A stretch of 64,000 bases of DNA, from the NCBI RefSeq assembly GCF_018271975.1, contig NZ_JAGUCN010000028.1:1-64000 (forward strand), in the 5' to 3' direction. Below, one piece after another: positions 36,674-44,661 of this stretch; positions within the stretch are counted from its first letter, which is position 1, and every line of letters begins with the position of its first letter. The stretch is from Carboxylicivirga mesophila (GTDB lineage Bacteria; Bacteroidota; Bacteroidia; Bacteroidales; Marinilabiliaceae). Made by a program: the position numbers and the translations under genes. The notes below the pieces were generated by a model. It saw nothing but the letters and a program-made list of their open reading frames with translations. It was not told the origin of the DNA and did not search any database.

Positions 36674-38050
36674 ATGAAACAATATAGATTAACATTAATA
36701 TCCACTGTAATTGGCCTATTAACACTAGCAACTTCATGTGACTTGGAGCTGTCGCCAGTGGATGAAATTTCAGATGATAAAGCCTTTATCACAGTTGAAG
36801 ATTTGGATAAAGGGAGAATTGGTGTAATGACCCATTATGGTGGGTTTAGTGCCATTGGTACAACCGATAGGGCCAGTGATGATTTACGTTATTCAAATTC
36901 TAACCGTGGTGAAGGTGTGGCAATGCACGATTGGGTGTATAATGCCTCTACGAGCGATATATTTGGTACCTGGGATGGTAATGCTCACTTAGTTGATGCA
37001 GCCAACCGTATTATTGAAATAGCCGGACAATTTGATGCTGAAGATCCTATTGTTCAGAAAGCGATAGCGGAGTGTTTATTTGCCCGCGCGTTTGGTCATT
37101 TTGAAGTGTTAAGAGCCTATGCGCCAGATTATGCACCCGATGCCATTGGAATACCTTATATGCGTAAATCTGAGCTGGTGCAGCCAGCTCGTCTGAGTCA
37201 AAAAGAAGTATACCAGTTTATTCTCAAGGATATTGATGAAGCTATTCCGGCTTTGGACCAGTATGCCGAGGGTAATTATCTGGTTAGCAAGTCGGCCGCT
37301 TATGCCCTTAAAGCGCGTGTAGCACAATACATGGGCGATTGGAATATGGCCATCAATGCGGCAGATAATGCGGTGGGTAACGGAGGCTATCGATTAGCTG
37401 AAATTGATGAAGTACACCAGGTTTGGGATGATGAGGTAGATGGCGAAGTTGAAATTATCTTCAGAAAACAAATCCTGAAATCCCGACTAGGTGATTATTA
37501 TACGTCAAGCTCCAATGGCGATATACATTTTCATCCATCATACGCCCTAATGGATATGTATGAGGAAGATGATATTCGTAAGCAGATTTATTTTGGCAAA
37601 AATGAAAGCGGAAAAGATGTGGTGGCTAAGTATGACGGACGTAAAGTAGGTGAAACCAACGTAGTGGACCTTAAATATTTTAGGGCGTCAGAGATGTTGC
37701 TGATAAAGGCTGAAGGTTATATAAACACCGATCGTCTGCCTGCCGCCGAGGCAGAAATTAATTTACTGCGCTCCAAACGCATTATTTCACCTGACCCCAT
37801 TGATATGACAACAAGGGAATTGGCAATGAAAGTATTGCAGGATGAGCGCCGAAGAGAGTTGGCTTACGAGGCGCATCGCTTTTACGATTTGCGTCGCTGG
37901 AACCTGGGTATTGAGAGAACCGATGAAGATGCCCCCAGTGGTCGTCCAAAGGTGTTAGAAGCAGGTGATTATCGTTTTGTATTTCCAATACCTCAGGATG
38001 AGATGTTTGCCAACGATAACATGGTGCAAAATGCAGGATATAGTAACTAA
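36674..38050 (+). CDS. SusD/RagB-family surface lipoprotein
   Basis: A 458-residue lipoprotein (lipobox ATSC, Cys near residue 22) with the SusD/RagB fold. TPR-like helical elements (e.g. AIAECLFARAFGHFEVLR and SKSAAYALKARVAQYMGDW) are followed by the C-terminal SusD signature around ELLSKR-type motifs, here LQDERRRELAYEAHRFYDLRR, and the terminal IPQDEMFAN. It caps the SusC-like barrel and captures ligand. It is close to RagB in plan, and RagAB is a known oligopeptide importer; this agrees with a peptide role but does not prove it. It lies 14 bp after the SusC gene. Confidence 0.94.
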   Translation: MKQYRLTLISTVIGLLTLATSCDLELSPVDEISDDKAFITVEDLDKGRIGVMTHYGGFSAIGTTDRASDDLRYSNSNRGEGVAMHDWVYNASTSDIFGTWDGNAHLVDAANRIIEIAGQFDAEDPIVQKAIAECLFARAFGHFEVLRAYAPDYAPDAIGIPYMRKSELVQPARLSQKEVYQFILKDIDEAIPALDQYAEGNYLVSKSAAYALKARVAQYMGDWNMAINAADNAVGNGGYRLAEIDEVHQVWDDEVDGEVEIIFRKQILKSRLGDYYTSSSNGDIHFHPSYALMDMYEEDDIRKQIYFGKNESGKDVVAKYDGRKVGETNVVDLKYFRASEMLLIKAEGYINTDRLPAAEAEINLLRSKRIISPDPIDMTTRELAMKVLQDERRRELAYEAHRFYDLRRWNLGIERTDEDAPSGRPKVLEAGDYRFVFPIPQDEMFANDNMVQNAGYSN

Positions 38051-38063
38051 AGGTTGATTTGTA

Positions 38064-38117
38064 TTAGTCGATGGGCACTGATTATATGTTAAACTGTGTA
38101 ATTATCCCATCGATTAA
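38064..38117 (+). promoter_or_regulatory. Long-loop stem between susD-like gene and lipoprotein
   Basis: TCGATGGG at 38068-38075 pairs with CCCATCGA at 38106-38113, and pairing continues outward to about 12 bp with one G-U pair. The loop is 30 nt. There is no T-run, so processing or stability control is more likely than termination. Confidence 0.45.
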
Positions 38118-38138
38118 ACGCTCTAAAAAACAACAATA

Positions 38139-39092
38139 ATGAAGAAAATAAATAAAATAATAGCTGTGTTTATTGCAGGACTTATTCTTTTTAGTTCCTG
38201 CGGTGAAGCCGAAAAGCAGACATTTAAAGATAAGGATGCTTTTTTTGGTTTTGAAACAACTTCATCGGTGATGTTGGAAAACGATATTCGTACGCTTCGC
38301 ATTCCTATTGCCTTAGCCAAAAGCACTGGAGTAGGTGAGGTAACCTTTGAAGTCGTTACTGAGGATTTTTCTAACCCGGCCATTGAAGGTGAGGATTTTA
38401 CAATTAAAAATGCAGGCAATACAGTATCCTTTGAGGGTGACTATATTAAGAATGTTGAGATTAAGATGATTGACAACTACCTGCGTGACGGGGACAAAAA
38501 ATTTAAGTTGGTACTGAAAGAGAACAATATTGGAGCTACCATTGGTTTAGCTAATGAGGTTAAAACAGAGCATATTGTCACCATTAGTGATAATGAGCAC
38601 CCACTAGCTGCGCTCATTGGCGTTGATTTTGAATCAACCGAACAGTCGATAAGTAAAGATAATGATGGTGATCAAATTGCACCTTATGTGCTACCTGTTG
38701 AGATCAGACCGGAAACAGAAGAAGGTCGTGATGATCTCCTGCTGGTAAAAGGTTTGCTGGGTGTTGCACAGGAAGTAAGAATGCGTTTTGATTTAGAAAC
38801 CGGCATTGTGACACTTGAGAAGAATCAGAATTATACCGATGTTTTGGATCCGTATTTTGGGATAAATATACAGCTGACTTTTTTCGGTTGGGAGTGGTAT
38901 GTTAAAGAAGATGGCACTGAGGGTGTGAAACGCTTTGATGAAGCTGTTGGTACTTTTGATTTGGACAAGCGGGAAATCGTATTTGAACAAGGTTATCTGG
39001 CGCAGATTACTGCTCCGGGCGACCATCCTTACTTAGGAAAGGCCTATAATACTCTGGTGATTGAGCACTCACGAATTGCCAAAAAACAATAA
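38139..39092 (+). CDS. Calx-beta-like lipoprotein of the SusCD operon
   Basis: A 317-residue lipoprotein (lipobox FSSC, Cys near residue 21). Residues ~35-150 have a Calx-beta pattern: IPIALAKSTGVGEVTFEVV, AIEGEDFTI, TVSFEGD, DGDKKFKLVL and IVTISDNEHP. The C-terminal half (~155-317) is another beta-rich domain with short acidic repeats. It is the third gene of the SusC-SusD unit, in the position of SusE/F-type surface glycan- or peptide-binding proteins. It probably binds ligand at the surface; ligand unknown. A strong terminator follows. Confidence 0.8.
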   Translation: MKKINKIIAVFIAGLILFSSCGEAEKQTFKDKDAFFGFETTSSVMLENDIRTLRIPIALAKSTGVGEVTFEVVTEDFSNPAIEGEDFTIKNAGNTVSFEGDYIKNVEIKMIDNYLRDGDKKFKLVLKENNIGATIGLANEVKTEHIVTISDNEHPLAALIGVDFESTEQSISKDNDGDQIAPYVLPVEIRPETEEGRDDLLLVKGLLGVAQEVRMRFDLETGIVTLEKNQNYTDVLDPYFGINIQLTFFGWEWYVKEDGTEGVKRFDEAVGTFDLDKREIVFEQGYLAQITAPGDHPYLGKAYNTLVIEHSRIAKKQ

Positions 39093-39125
39093 GAGCTCAT
39101 TTAATTATTCTATATCAATCTATTG

Positions 39126-39153
39126 GGCCACTCCATGTTGGGGTGGCCTTTTT
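39126..39153 (+). terminator. Strong rho-independent terminator of the protease/SusCD locus
   Basis: GGCCACTCC (39126-39134) pairs perfectly with GGGGTGGCC-side bases (39140-39148), followed by TTTTT. It closes the plus-strand locus. Confidence 0.88.
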
Positions 39154-39493
39154 GCGATTGTATTTCGACGATACTATCCAGTTTAGTATCTGTGCAGAAT
39201 AACGTAAGATTCTTCACTTCATGGCTGTTATACTTCCCTTAAGCAAGCTTTTGAGTCAACATGTTAATTTATTAAGCGCTTGTTTTCAAAATAGCAAAGC
39301 CGAATCAGATGGTTTAAGAATTAATCTATTTAGCTGCACTTCTATTGTTAGCAGGTTTATATAATAACTAAATTAATTAGCGATGATAGGCACCTTGTAT
39401 CTTATTTTTAGTTGATGACTAATCATCCAATGGGCTTGTATTCTTTTGCAAGCCATTTCGAATGCCTTATAGTGAGCTATCGCTAGGTACAAC
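39154..39493. other. Intergenic stretch between convergent transcripts
   Basis: About 340 bp of AT-rich sequence between two facing terminators. I see no ORF, RNA gene or clear repeat in it. Confidence 0.5.
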
Positions 39494-39522
39494 AAAAAAG
39501 GGCCACTCTAATGAGTAGCCCC
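39494..39522 (-). terminator. Minus-strand terminator of the 39546-41147 gene
   Basis: Read on the minus strand, GGGGCTACTC pairs with GAGTGGCCC around ATTA and is followed by TTTTTT (plus-strand A-run 39494-39499). Confidence 0.82.
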
Positions 39523-39545
39523 GAAGTAAAACTGCCTGAACAAGC

Positions 39546-41147
39546 TTATTTTACCATGATCTTCACAACTTTAGTATTGCTTCCTTCGCTGATTTTCAGC
39601 AGGTACACTCCCGATTGTACGTTGTAATCAATTTGTCCGTTTATTACTGCACCTTGCTCAAGCAAGCTGCCCGATACACTGTAAATTTCGTATGTTGCAT
39701 TTGTATCTATACCAGCAACGTTTACATAACCGTAAGATGGGTTTGGTGATACGGTGATTGAGTTATCAATAGCTCTTTCTATTGAAGTCGCTGTGCCAGC
39801 TGGGTCATAAACGAATAGCTCCTTGTAAGTTGATGAGAATGTCCCATCTCCGTTGTCAATAGCATCAGGATCTTCAGCTGTGAAGTAAATCTTATCATTG
39901 AATGGATAAATGCCAGAAATAAAGTTTAGGTCAGTGGTAATCTGCTTTAGTGTAGTTCCATCATAAGCCCATAATGGTGTAACTTTATTTGCGTAATCAT
40001 ATGGAATTGAATTATATTCGCCTTCAAAATACATAATACCATTACTCACTACCACGTTAGATGCGTTTCTTATTTCAAAACCAACATTTAACTCCTCAAC
40101 TGCATTGGTTGTAGCTGTTGGATCACAAAGAAAAATGCTCCAGGTGTCAGCTCCAGCTGCTTTACCTTTAACCACTAGCTTACCATCAAATACTCCTAAT
40201 ATATCAGTATTGTTTGCGCCTGTCTCTAGCCCATCATTTACTGCAGTAACTAATTCAGCACTATAGCCATTAGATTGACTTACCATCCAAATTTGACCTT
40301 TGCTATCATTTAGGTAAATAACACTATTAAGTTCTGTAAAGTTTTCTGGGTTACTAGCATCTGGATATCCATTTCCATCAGCATCACCAGGAGCAAGATC
40401 AGAATAGACGATGTTATGACCCATTATCATATGATTGTAGGTCACAATCAGTTCAGTTCCTAAAGAGCCATCAGCCTTATCGCCTGCTATTACAATTACC
40501 TCATTAGCAGGCCCGTTAAGCAATAAAGGTTTTGTAGAAGCTAACTTGTACTCTCCTTTTTGATTTGGAATTATGGCAGGAGCTTGTGATACATCGCCAT
40601 TCCATTCGATTAAGTAATAATTATCATCTGTTTCATCAGCAGGGTCTCTATGAATCCAAACAACATTTTCACCTGTAAGACCAACAAAACGATTATGTAA
40701 GTTATTTTGTGGTAACCAGTCAATAGCTACTTCTTCAGATGTTCCGGCAATATCATTTATTTTAAATAACTTTTGCACACCTGATCCATTGACAGCAACA
40801 CAATAAATTTCGTCTTTTAATACGAAGAACTTTGAGGGATTAGAACCATTTTGATAGCCTTTGCTATCAACGCCTTGATATAAATCTAAAGGTAAGAAGT
40901 TGGAGGCTGTTCCATCTGTTACAAACGGTTCAAAGATATTCTTTGGAGGAAAAAACATTGGGTTACTAGATGGCTCTTGATCAACAACTCCTGAGAAAAC
41001 CAGCATACTGCTATTGCTAATAATGTCTGTTGGTGTCGCACCATAACCTTTATCTGCATCATGGTAATCTTTTACTATTTCCACTGTCTGTCCTATTGCC
41101 ATACTGCTTATGGCACATAAGAGAATAATTAAGTAATTTTTTTTCAT
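39546..41147 (-). CDS. Secreted T9SS cargo protein related to ELWxxDGT proteins
   Basis: A 533-residue exported protein (signal peptide ending near AIGQ). The middle has beta-propeller-like repeats with weak versions of the ELWxxDGT motif (for example EPFVTDGTAS and PLWAYDGTTLKQI). The last ~70 residues (ITVSPNPSYGYVNV to KIMVK) are a type A T9SS sorting domain. Expected on the cell surface or released. It is monocistronic with its own terminator. Function unknown; it shares its general design with the 1265-4129 protein but has fewer and more degenerate repeats. Confidence 0.85.
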   Translation of the reverse strand: MKKNYLIILLCAISSMAIGQTVEIVKDYHDADKGYGATPTDIISNSSMLVFSGVVDQEPSSNPMFFPPKNIFEPFVTDGTASNFLPLDLYQGVDSKGYQNGSNPSKFFVLKDEIYCVAVNGSGVQKLFKINDIAGTSEEVAIDWLPQNNLHNRFVGLTGENVVWIHRDPADETDDNYYLIEWNGDVSQAPAIIPNQKGEYKLASTKPLLLNGPANEVIVIAGDKADGSLGTELIVTYNHMIMGHNIVYSDLAPGDADGNGYPDASNPENFTELNSVIYLNDSKGQIWMVSQSNGYSAELVTAVNDGLETGANNTDILGVFDGKLVVKGKAAGADTWSIFLCDPTATTNAVEELNVGFEIRNASNVVVSNGIMYFEGEYNSIPYDYANKVTPLWAYDGTTLKQITTDLNFISGIYPFNDKIYFTAEDPDAIDNGDGTFSSTYKELFVYDPAGTATSIERAIDNSITVSPNPSYGYVNVAGIDTNATYEIYSVSGSLLEQGAVINGQIDYNVQSGVYLLKISEGSNTKVVKIMVK

Positions 41148-41439
41148 AATGTATTATTTAAATGTGTTAGTTCGCATAGGTCACTATGCAAAAACTGAAT
41201 GTAGATCATGACTATTGTCATACTTGAGGCAATGTAGCAGGAGGAATTGATTTGATAATAGGAGTTAACACAGCATTACTGCTCCGTTTTAAATATGCTC
41301 CTTAGAAATAGTGTATCAGCACCTTAATGAGGACATAATAATACCACTCAGCTATTGTGTAAAGCGCTGTTGTGTAATTGGATAGGTAATTTGGATTGTT
41401 CCTTTTCTTAAGGATGTTTTTTACAAATATAAGTACGGT

Positions 41440-42318
41440 TTAGCGCTTTAAGCGGGTAATATTCACCAGGTAAATGCCACCAATCACAATGATGCCACCA
41501 ATAATTTGCCACGAGGTAAGCGCTTCATCCAGAATAAAGAAAGCGGCAATGGCTGTAATCACGGGTTGACCTAAAAGCGTTGGGGAAACTGTAGTGGCTT
41601 TTAAATGCCCCTGCGAGTAGTTGATTAATGCCCAGCCGCCCACATGCACGCCAATGCCGTATACCAGCCAGATTAGCCAGGTGGTGTTGCTGTAGCCGGT
41701 AAACGAATAGGGACTAATAATGACTGCAATGCCGGTTGTGACAGCTGCTGCCATGCTACTTATAGATAGATACAGGAGTGTGCTCATGTGTGAGCGTCCT
41801 TGCTGAGTAAACAGGTGGTAGATGCCATAAAAGATACCGGCAATTATACTGATGGTAATGCCGGCAATTAATCCATCCTTTACATACCAGCTGCGGGCTG
41901 CCATCATAAACATACCGGCTATGGTAACGGCCAACCCGAACCAAAAACCTTTCGACTGTCTTTCTTTGAAGATGAAAACGGCTCCAAGACCTACCCACAC
42001 TGGTGCCAGGTTGGCCATAAGTGTGGGAATGGTGGCATTGCTTATTTCGATGGCCCACGACCATAAGCCTGTATCTACCCCAAAGGCAATTCCTCCCAAC
42101 ACAGGCATTAGCAGTGCTTTGAGTGAAAGCTGATGTACTTGTCTCCATCTGCTGATTAAGGGCAAAAGCAGCACAACTGATGCCAATCCTACCCGGTAAA
42201 AGGCAGTCACAATGCCAGGTGCTTCAGCCGACTTGATAAGAATCGCTGAAAAACCGATGATAATGAGCCCTGCAAATAAGGCAGCATAAGCTTTAAAGGT
42301 AGATGGTTGAACGGGCAT
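41440..42318 (-). CDS. EamA/DMT-superfamily inner-membrane transporter
   Basis: A 292-residue protein with ten hydrophobic helices in two EamA halves (about residues 10-145 and 150-288). Each half ends in a typical DMT pattern, e.g. VFIFKERQS near 115 and FFILDEALTSWQIIGGIIVIGGI at the end. Such proteins export metabolites or amino acids; the substrate cannot be read. It lies downstream of the rarD-like gene on the same strand, with a 76-bp gap that holds its own -7 element, so the two may be transcribed separately. Confidence 0.9.
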   Translation of the reverse strand: MPVQPSTFKAYAALFAGLIIIGFSAILIKSAEAPGIVTAFYRVGLASVVLLLPLISRWRQVHQLSLKALLMPVLGGIAFGVDTGLWSWAIEISNATIPTLMANLAPVWVGLGAVFIFKERQSKGFWFGLAVTIAGMFMMAARSWYVKDGLIAGITISIIAGIFYGIYHLFTQQGRSHMSTLLYLSISSMAAAVTTGIAVIISPYSFTGYSNTTWLIWLVYGIGVHVGGWALINYSQGHLKATTVSPTLLGQPVITAIAAFFILDEALTSWQIIGGIIVIGGIYLVNITRLKR

Positions 42319-42334
42319 CCTCTTAAAATTTCTT

Positions 42335-42342
42335 CAAATGTA
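42335..42342 (-). promoter_or_regulatory. Minus-strand -7 element TACATTTG for the EamA gene
   Basis: Exact TAnnTTTG match on the minus strand, 16 bp before the ATG at 42318, giving a very short leader. No clear -33 box. Confidence 0.45.
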
Positions 42343-42394
42343 AGTGGTGCTGCATTAGCAGCATATGATTTTCATCTTTGTTTTTGACATGAGC

Positions 42395-43288
42395 TCATCG
42401 TTGTTGCTTCTTTTTGTAGCTCAAGAATATTGAATAACTGTATATAGCAAGGGCCATCCAGATGGCTGCAAAGGCTACTTGTTTCTCCTGAGGAAATCCT
42501 TCGTGGTAAATAAACAGGCCCAACAGGAGCATAATGGTAGGGGCGATGTATTGCATAAAACCTACTGATGTGAGAGATATACGTTTGGCACCCAGTCCGA
42601 ACCAGTATAATGGCAAGGTTGTTACCACGCCGGCCATAATTAGTAATGCATCGGTTTGAAAGCTCTCGGTAAACAGGTGGCCATTACCACTAACCATGCC
42701 CCATATGATATAGCTCAGGGCGAATGGCGTGAGCACCAATGTTTCGATGGCCAATGCAGGCATAGCATCTACTCCGCTCATCTTTTTTAACAGGCCGTAT
42801 AGTCCAAATGATGCAGCCAAATAAATGGATATCCAGGGGAAACGGCCATAGTCAACCGTCAGGTATATAACGGCTGACGCTGCAAGTAGCAAAGCGATGA
42901 GCTGCAGTTTATTTAGACGTTCTTTCAGAAACAGGATGCCCAATGCCACATTAATTAGCGGTGTAATATAATAACCCAGGCTGGCTTCTACAATGTGGTT
43001 GACGTTGACAGCATAAATGTAAACGCCCCAGTTGCTGCCTACCAACAAGCCGGTAATGGTGAGTGTAGAGAATGCCTTCTTATTGGTGAATATATTGCGC
43101 AGCTTCAGTTGCTTCTTCCATACCAGAAAGAGTAACACAAAAATCAACGACCAGAAAATACGATGCGCCAGTATTTCAAGTGCCGGTATGTGGTTAAGTA
43201 ACTTCCAGTAGATAGGCAGTAAACCCCAGGTTAAAAATGCCTGGAAGGTATAAAGATAGCCTGAGGCCTGAGTATGTTGTGTTGACAT
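42395..43288 (-). CDS. rarD: RarD-type EamA transporter
   Basis: A ~297-residue ten-helix membrane protein of the RarD subgroup. Its marks are TWGLLPIYWKLL at the start, ILAHRIFWSL, the SNWGVYIYAVN strand-turn typical of RarD, ASLGYYITPL, and the late TTLPLYWFGLGAKRI segment. I start it at 43288 (MSTQHTQ), not at the upstream in-frame ATG at 43309, because that ATG overlaps an exact -7 promoter element. The family was named for chloramphenicol sensitivity; its natural substrate is not settled. Confidence 0.9.
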   Translation of the reverse strand: MSTQHTQASGYLYTFQAFLTWGLLPIYWKLLNHIPALEILAHRIFWSLIFVLLFLVWKKQLKLRNIFTNKKAFSTLTITGLLVGSNWGVYIYAVNVNHIVEASLGYYITPLINVALGILFLKERLNKLQLIALLLAASAVIYLTVDYGRFPWISIYLAASFGLYGLLKKMSGVDAMPALAIETLVLTPFALSYIIWGMVSGNGHLFTESFQTDALLIMAGVVTTLPLYWFGLGAKRISLTSVGFMQYIAPTIMLLLGLFIYHEGFPQEKQVAFAAIWMALAIYSYSIFLSYKKKQQR

Positions 43289-43308
43289 GCGTAGCTGGTT
43301 ATGCGACA

Positions 43309-43316
43309 CAAATATA
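43309..43316 (-). promoter_or_regulatory. Minus-strand -7 element TATATTTG for rarD
   Basis: Exact TAnnTTTG match on the minus strand, 20 bp before the chosen ATG at 43288. It decides the start codon, because the ATG at 43309 lies inside the element. Confidence 0.5.
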
Positions 43317-43365
43317 TAGAATTTCGCGAGTACTGCTTTTCATGTCAGATAAGTACCATAGAGAT

Positions 43366-43980
43366 TTAATCACATACAACCGGCAGTTCAGGGTGCATAG
43401 CCAGATGATACAGCTCCTTAATTTGTGATTCAAGGATGCGATCTTTTGATAGTGGTGGCAAGCTATCAATGGCAAACCAATCAGCTTCTTCAATGTCAAA
43501 GTTACCGCGCAATGTTCCGCCAGTCACTTCGCAAAAAAACATGATTTTATACACATACCAGGGCTGTGGCGGATGCGGGTGGCAGCGCTTGTCGTAAATG
43601 GCTAACACTCGTATAACTTTAGACTGTAGACCCGTTTCTTCTTCCACTTCTTTAACCACTACTTCAGAAGGACTGTGGCCTATGTCGGCCCAACCACCGG
43701 GTATCGACCAACGACCGTCCATCTTTTCCTTAGCCATCAATACTTCATTTTTATCATTCAGAATCAGTGCCCGCACATCCACTTTGGGTGTTGGGTACTC
43801 TTTAGGCGGCAGGTAATACGTGTCAAAGGCTTCAACAGGGTGGTCGGCAATGGCCGCCATCAATTCTTTGCTTAAATCAACCAGCTCCTGGTTACGTTCA
43901 ACTTCATAACCGTTTTGTGCATATACCAGTCCCGTTTCGGCCAATGCTTTTATTTTCTTGAATGTATTCAGATAGTCCAT
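43366..43980 (-). CDS. Nudix hydrolase with N-terminal helical domain
   Basis: A 204-residue protein. Residues ~1-45 (LNTFKKIKALAETGLVYAQN) match the N-terminal helical domain of the YjhB/CDP-choline-pyrophosphatase-like Nudix subgroup. The Nudix box is at ~96-118: GGWADIGH, then KEVEEETGL. It departs from GX5EX7REUXEEXGU at two places: His102 for the first Glu and Lys110 for Arg. The main metal-binding EE pair is kept, so activity is likely. It hydrolyses a nucleoside diphosphate linked to another moiety; the substrate is unknown. It is divergent from the RRM gene. Confidence 0.88.
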   Translation of the reverse strand: MDYLNTFKKIKALAETGLVYAQNGYEVERNQELVDLSKELMAAIADHPVEAFDTYYLPPKEYPTPKVDVRALILNDKNEVLMAKEKMDGRWSIPGGWADIGHSPSEVVVKEVEEETGLQSKVIRVLAIYDKRCHPHPPQPWYVYKIMFFCEVTGGTLRGNFDIEEADWFAIDSLPPLSKDRILESQIKELYHLAMHPELPVVCD

Positions 43981-44126
43981 TTGTATTGAGCGTTAGTTGT
44001 GGTATGGCTTTAACCTTGATTTGTCACTAATTATCTGGCAACTAAAATTAGTAAAATACCATGAGTAAGCCGATAAAGTTTAACACTCTTTATGGTCAAA
44101 TAATATGTAACACCTAATTATTTAGC

Positions 44127-44134
44127 TACCTTTG
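44127..44134 (+). promoter_or_regulatory. -7 promoter element TACCTTTG for the RRM gene
   Basis: Exact TAnnTTTG followed by C, the commonest form in Bacteroidota. No good -33 TTTG at the expected distance. Transcription would start near 44140, giving a leader of about 160 nt. Confidence 0.6.
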
Positions 44135-44137
44135 CAC

Positions 44138-44297
44138 ATATTTTAAAAGATTGAATTTTGATATTATACTGATTTTTAGTCCTTTCTTCTCTTCCTAAGA
44201 AGTCAACTACACTTCAAATCTTCAATTCTCCTCTCTTTTTAAAATGTTTTTATTGGCACTTGTAGGTGCTGTGGTTTAATTTTTTAAGTGTTATAGC
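44138..44297 (+). promoter_or_regulatory. Long pyrimidine-rich 5' leader of the RRM gene
   Basis: About 160 nt between the likely promoter and the ATG, with almost no coding potential. The middle (44180-44245) is strongly C/T-rich (TCCTTTCTTCTCTTCC and TCTCCTCTCTTTTT). Together with the rest of 43981-44137, which shows no other feature, it fills the divergent gap. A leader of this kind could mediate autoregulation by the RNA-binding product or temperature control. Confidence 0.4.
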
Positions 44298-44591
44298 ATG
44301 AATATTTTTATTGCGGGTTTGACAGATAACGTCTGGGATGAAGATTTGAAAGACCTATTTGAAGAGTACGGTGAGGTAACTTCCGCTAAAGTTATCAAGG
44401 ATCGCGAAACGCGAAAGTCAAGAGGATTTGGATTTGTTGAGATGCCTGATGATGCAGCTGCCAAGAAAGCCATTCATGAGCTTGACAGGGCTGAATATGA
44501 TGGCAAGATCATTAATATTAAAGAAGCCCGACCAAAAGAAGGCGGCCGCCAGGGTGGTGGTAACCGAGGAGGCAACAAGCGACGTTTTTAA
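44298..44591 (+). CDS. RRM-type RNA-binding protein
   Basis: A 97-residue protein consisting of one RNA recognition motif (residues 1-78) and a short Gly/Arg/Asn-rich basic tail (GGRQGGGNRGGNKRRF). RNP2 is NIFIAGL (residues 2-8) and RNP1 is KSRGFGFVEM (~residues 38-47), with the aromatic residues that stack on RNA in place. Such small RRM proteins are known in Bacteroidota and cyanobacteria and act as post-transcriptional regulators; in Bacteroidota they have been proposed to take on a role in the absence of Hfq. A perfect 15-bp hairpin follows the gene. Confidence 0.94.
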   Translation: MNIFIAGLTDNVWDEDLKDLFEEYGEVTSAKVIKDRETRKSRGFGFVEMPDDAAAKKAIHELDRAEYDGKIINIKEARPKEGGRQGGGNRGGNKRRF

Positions 44592-44603
44592 TGTATTTTA
44601 TAC

Positions 44604-44644
44604 ATACAACAAAGCCTGGGTATATTACTCAGGCTTTGTTGTAT
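44604..44644. terminator. Perfect 15-bp hairpin between convergent genes
   Basis: ATACAACAAAGCCTG (44604-44618) and its exact reverse complement (44630-44644) enclose an 11-nt loop. Neither side has a long T-run, but the distal arm contains TTTGTTGT in both readings. It lies between the convergent RRM and chemoreceptor genes and probably terminates both. Confidence 0.7.
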
Positions 44645-44661
44645 ATGCTCGTTTCTGGCTA

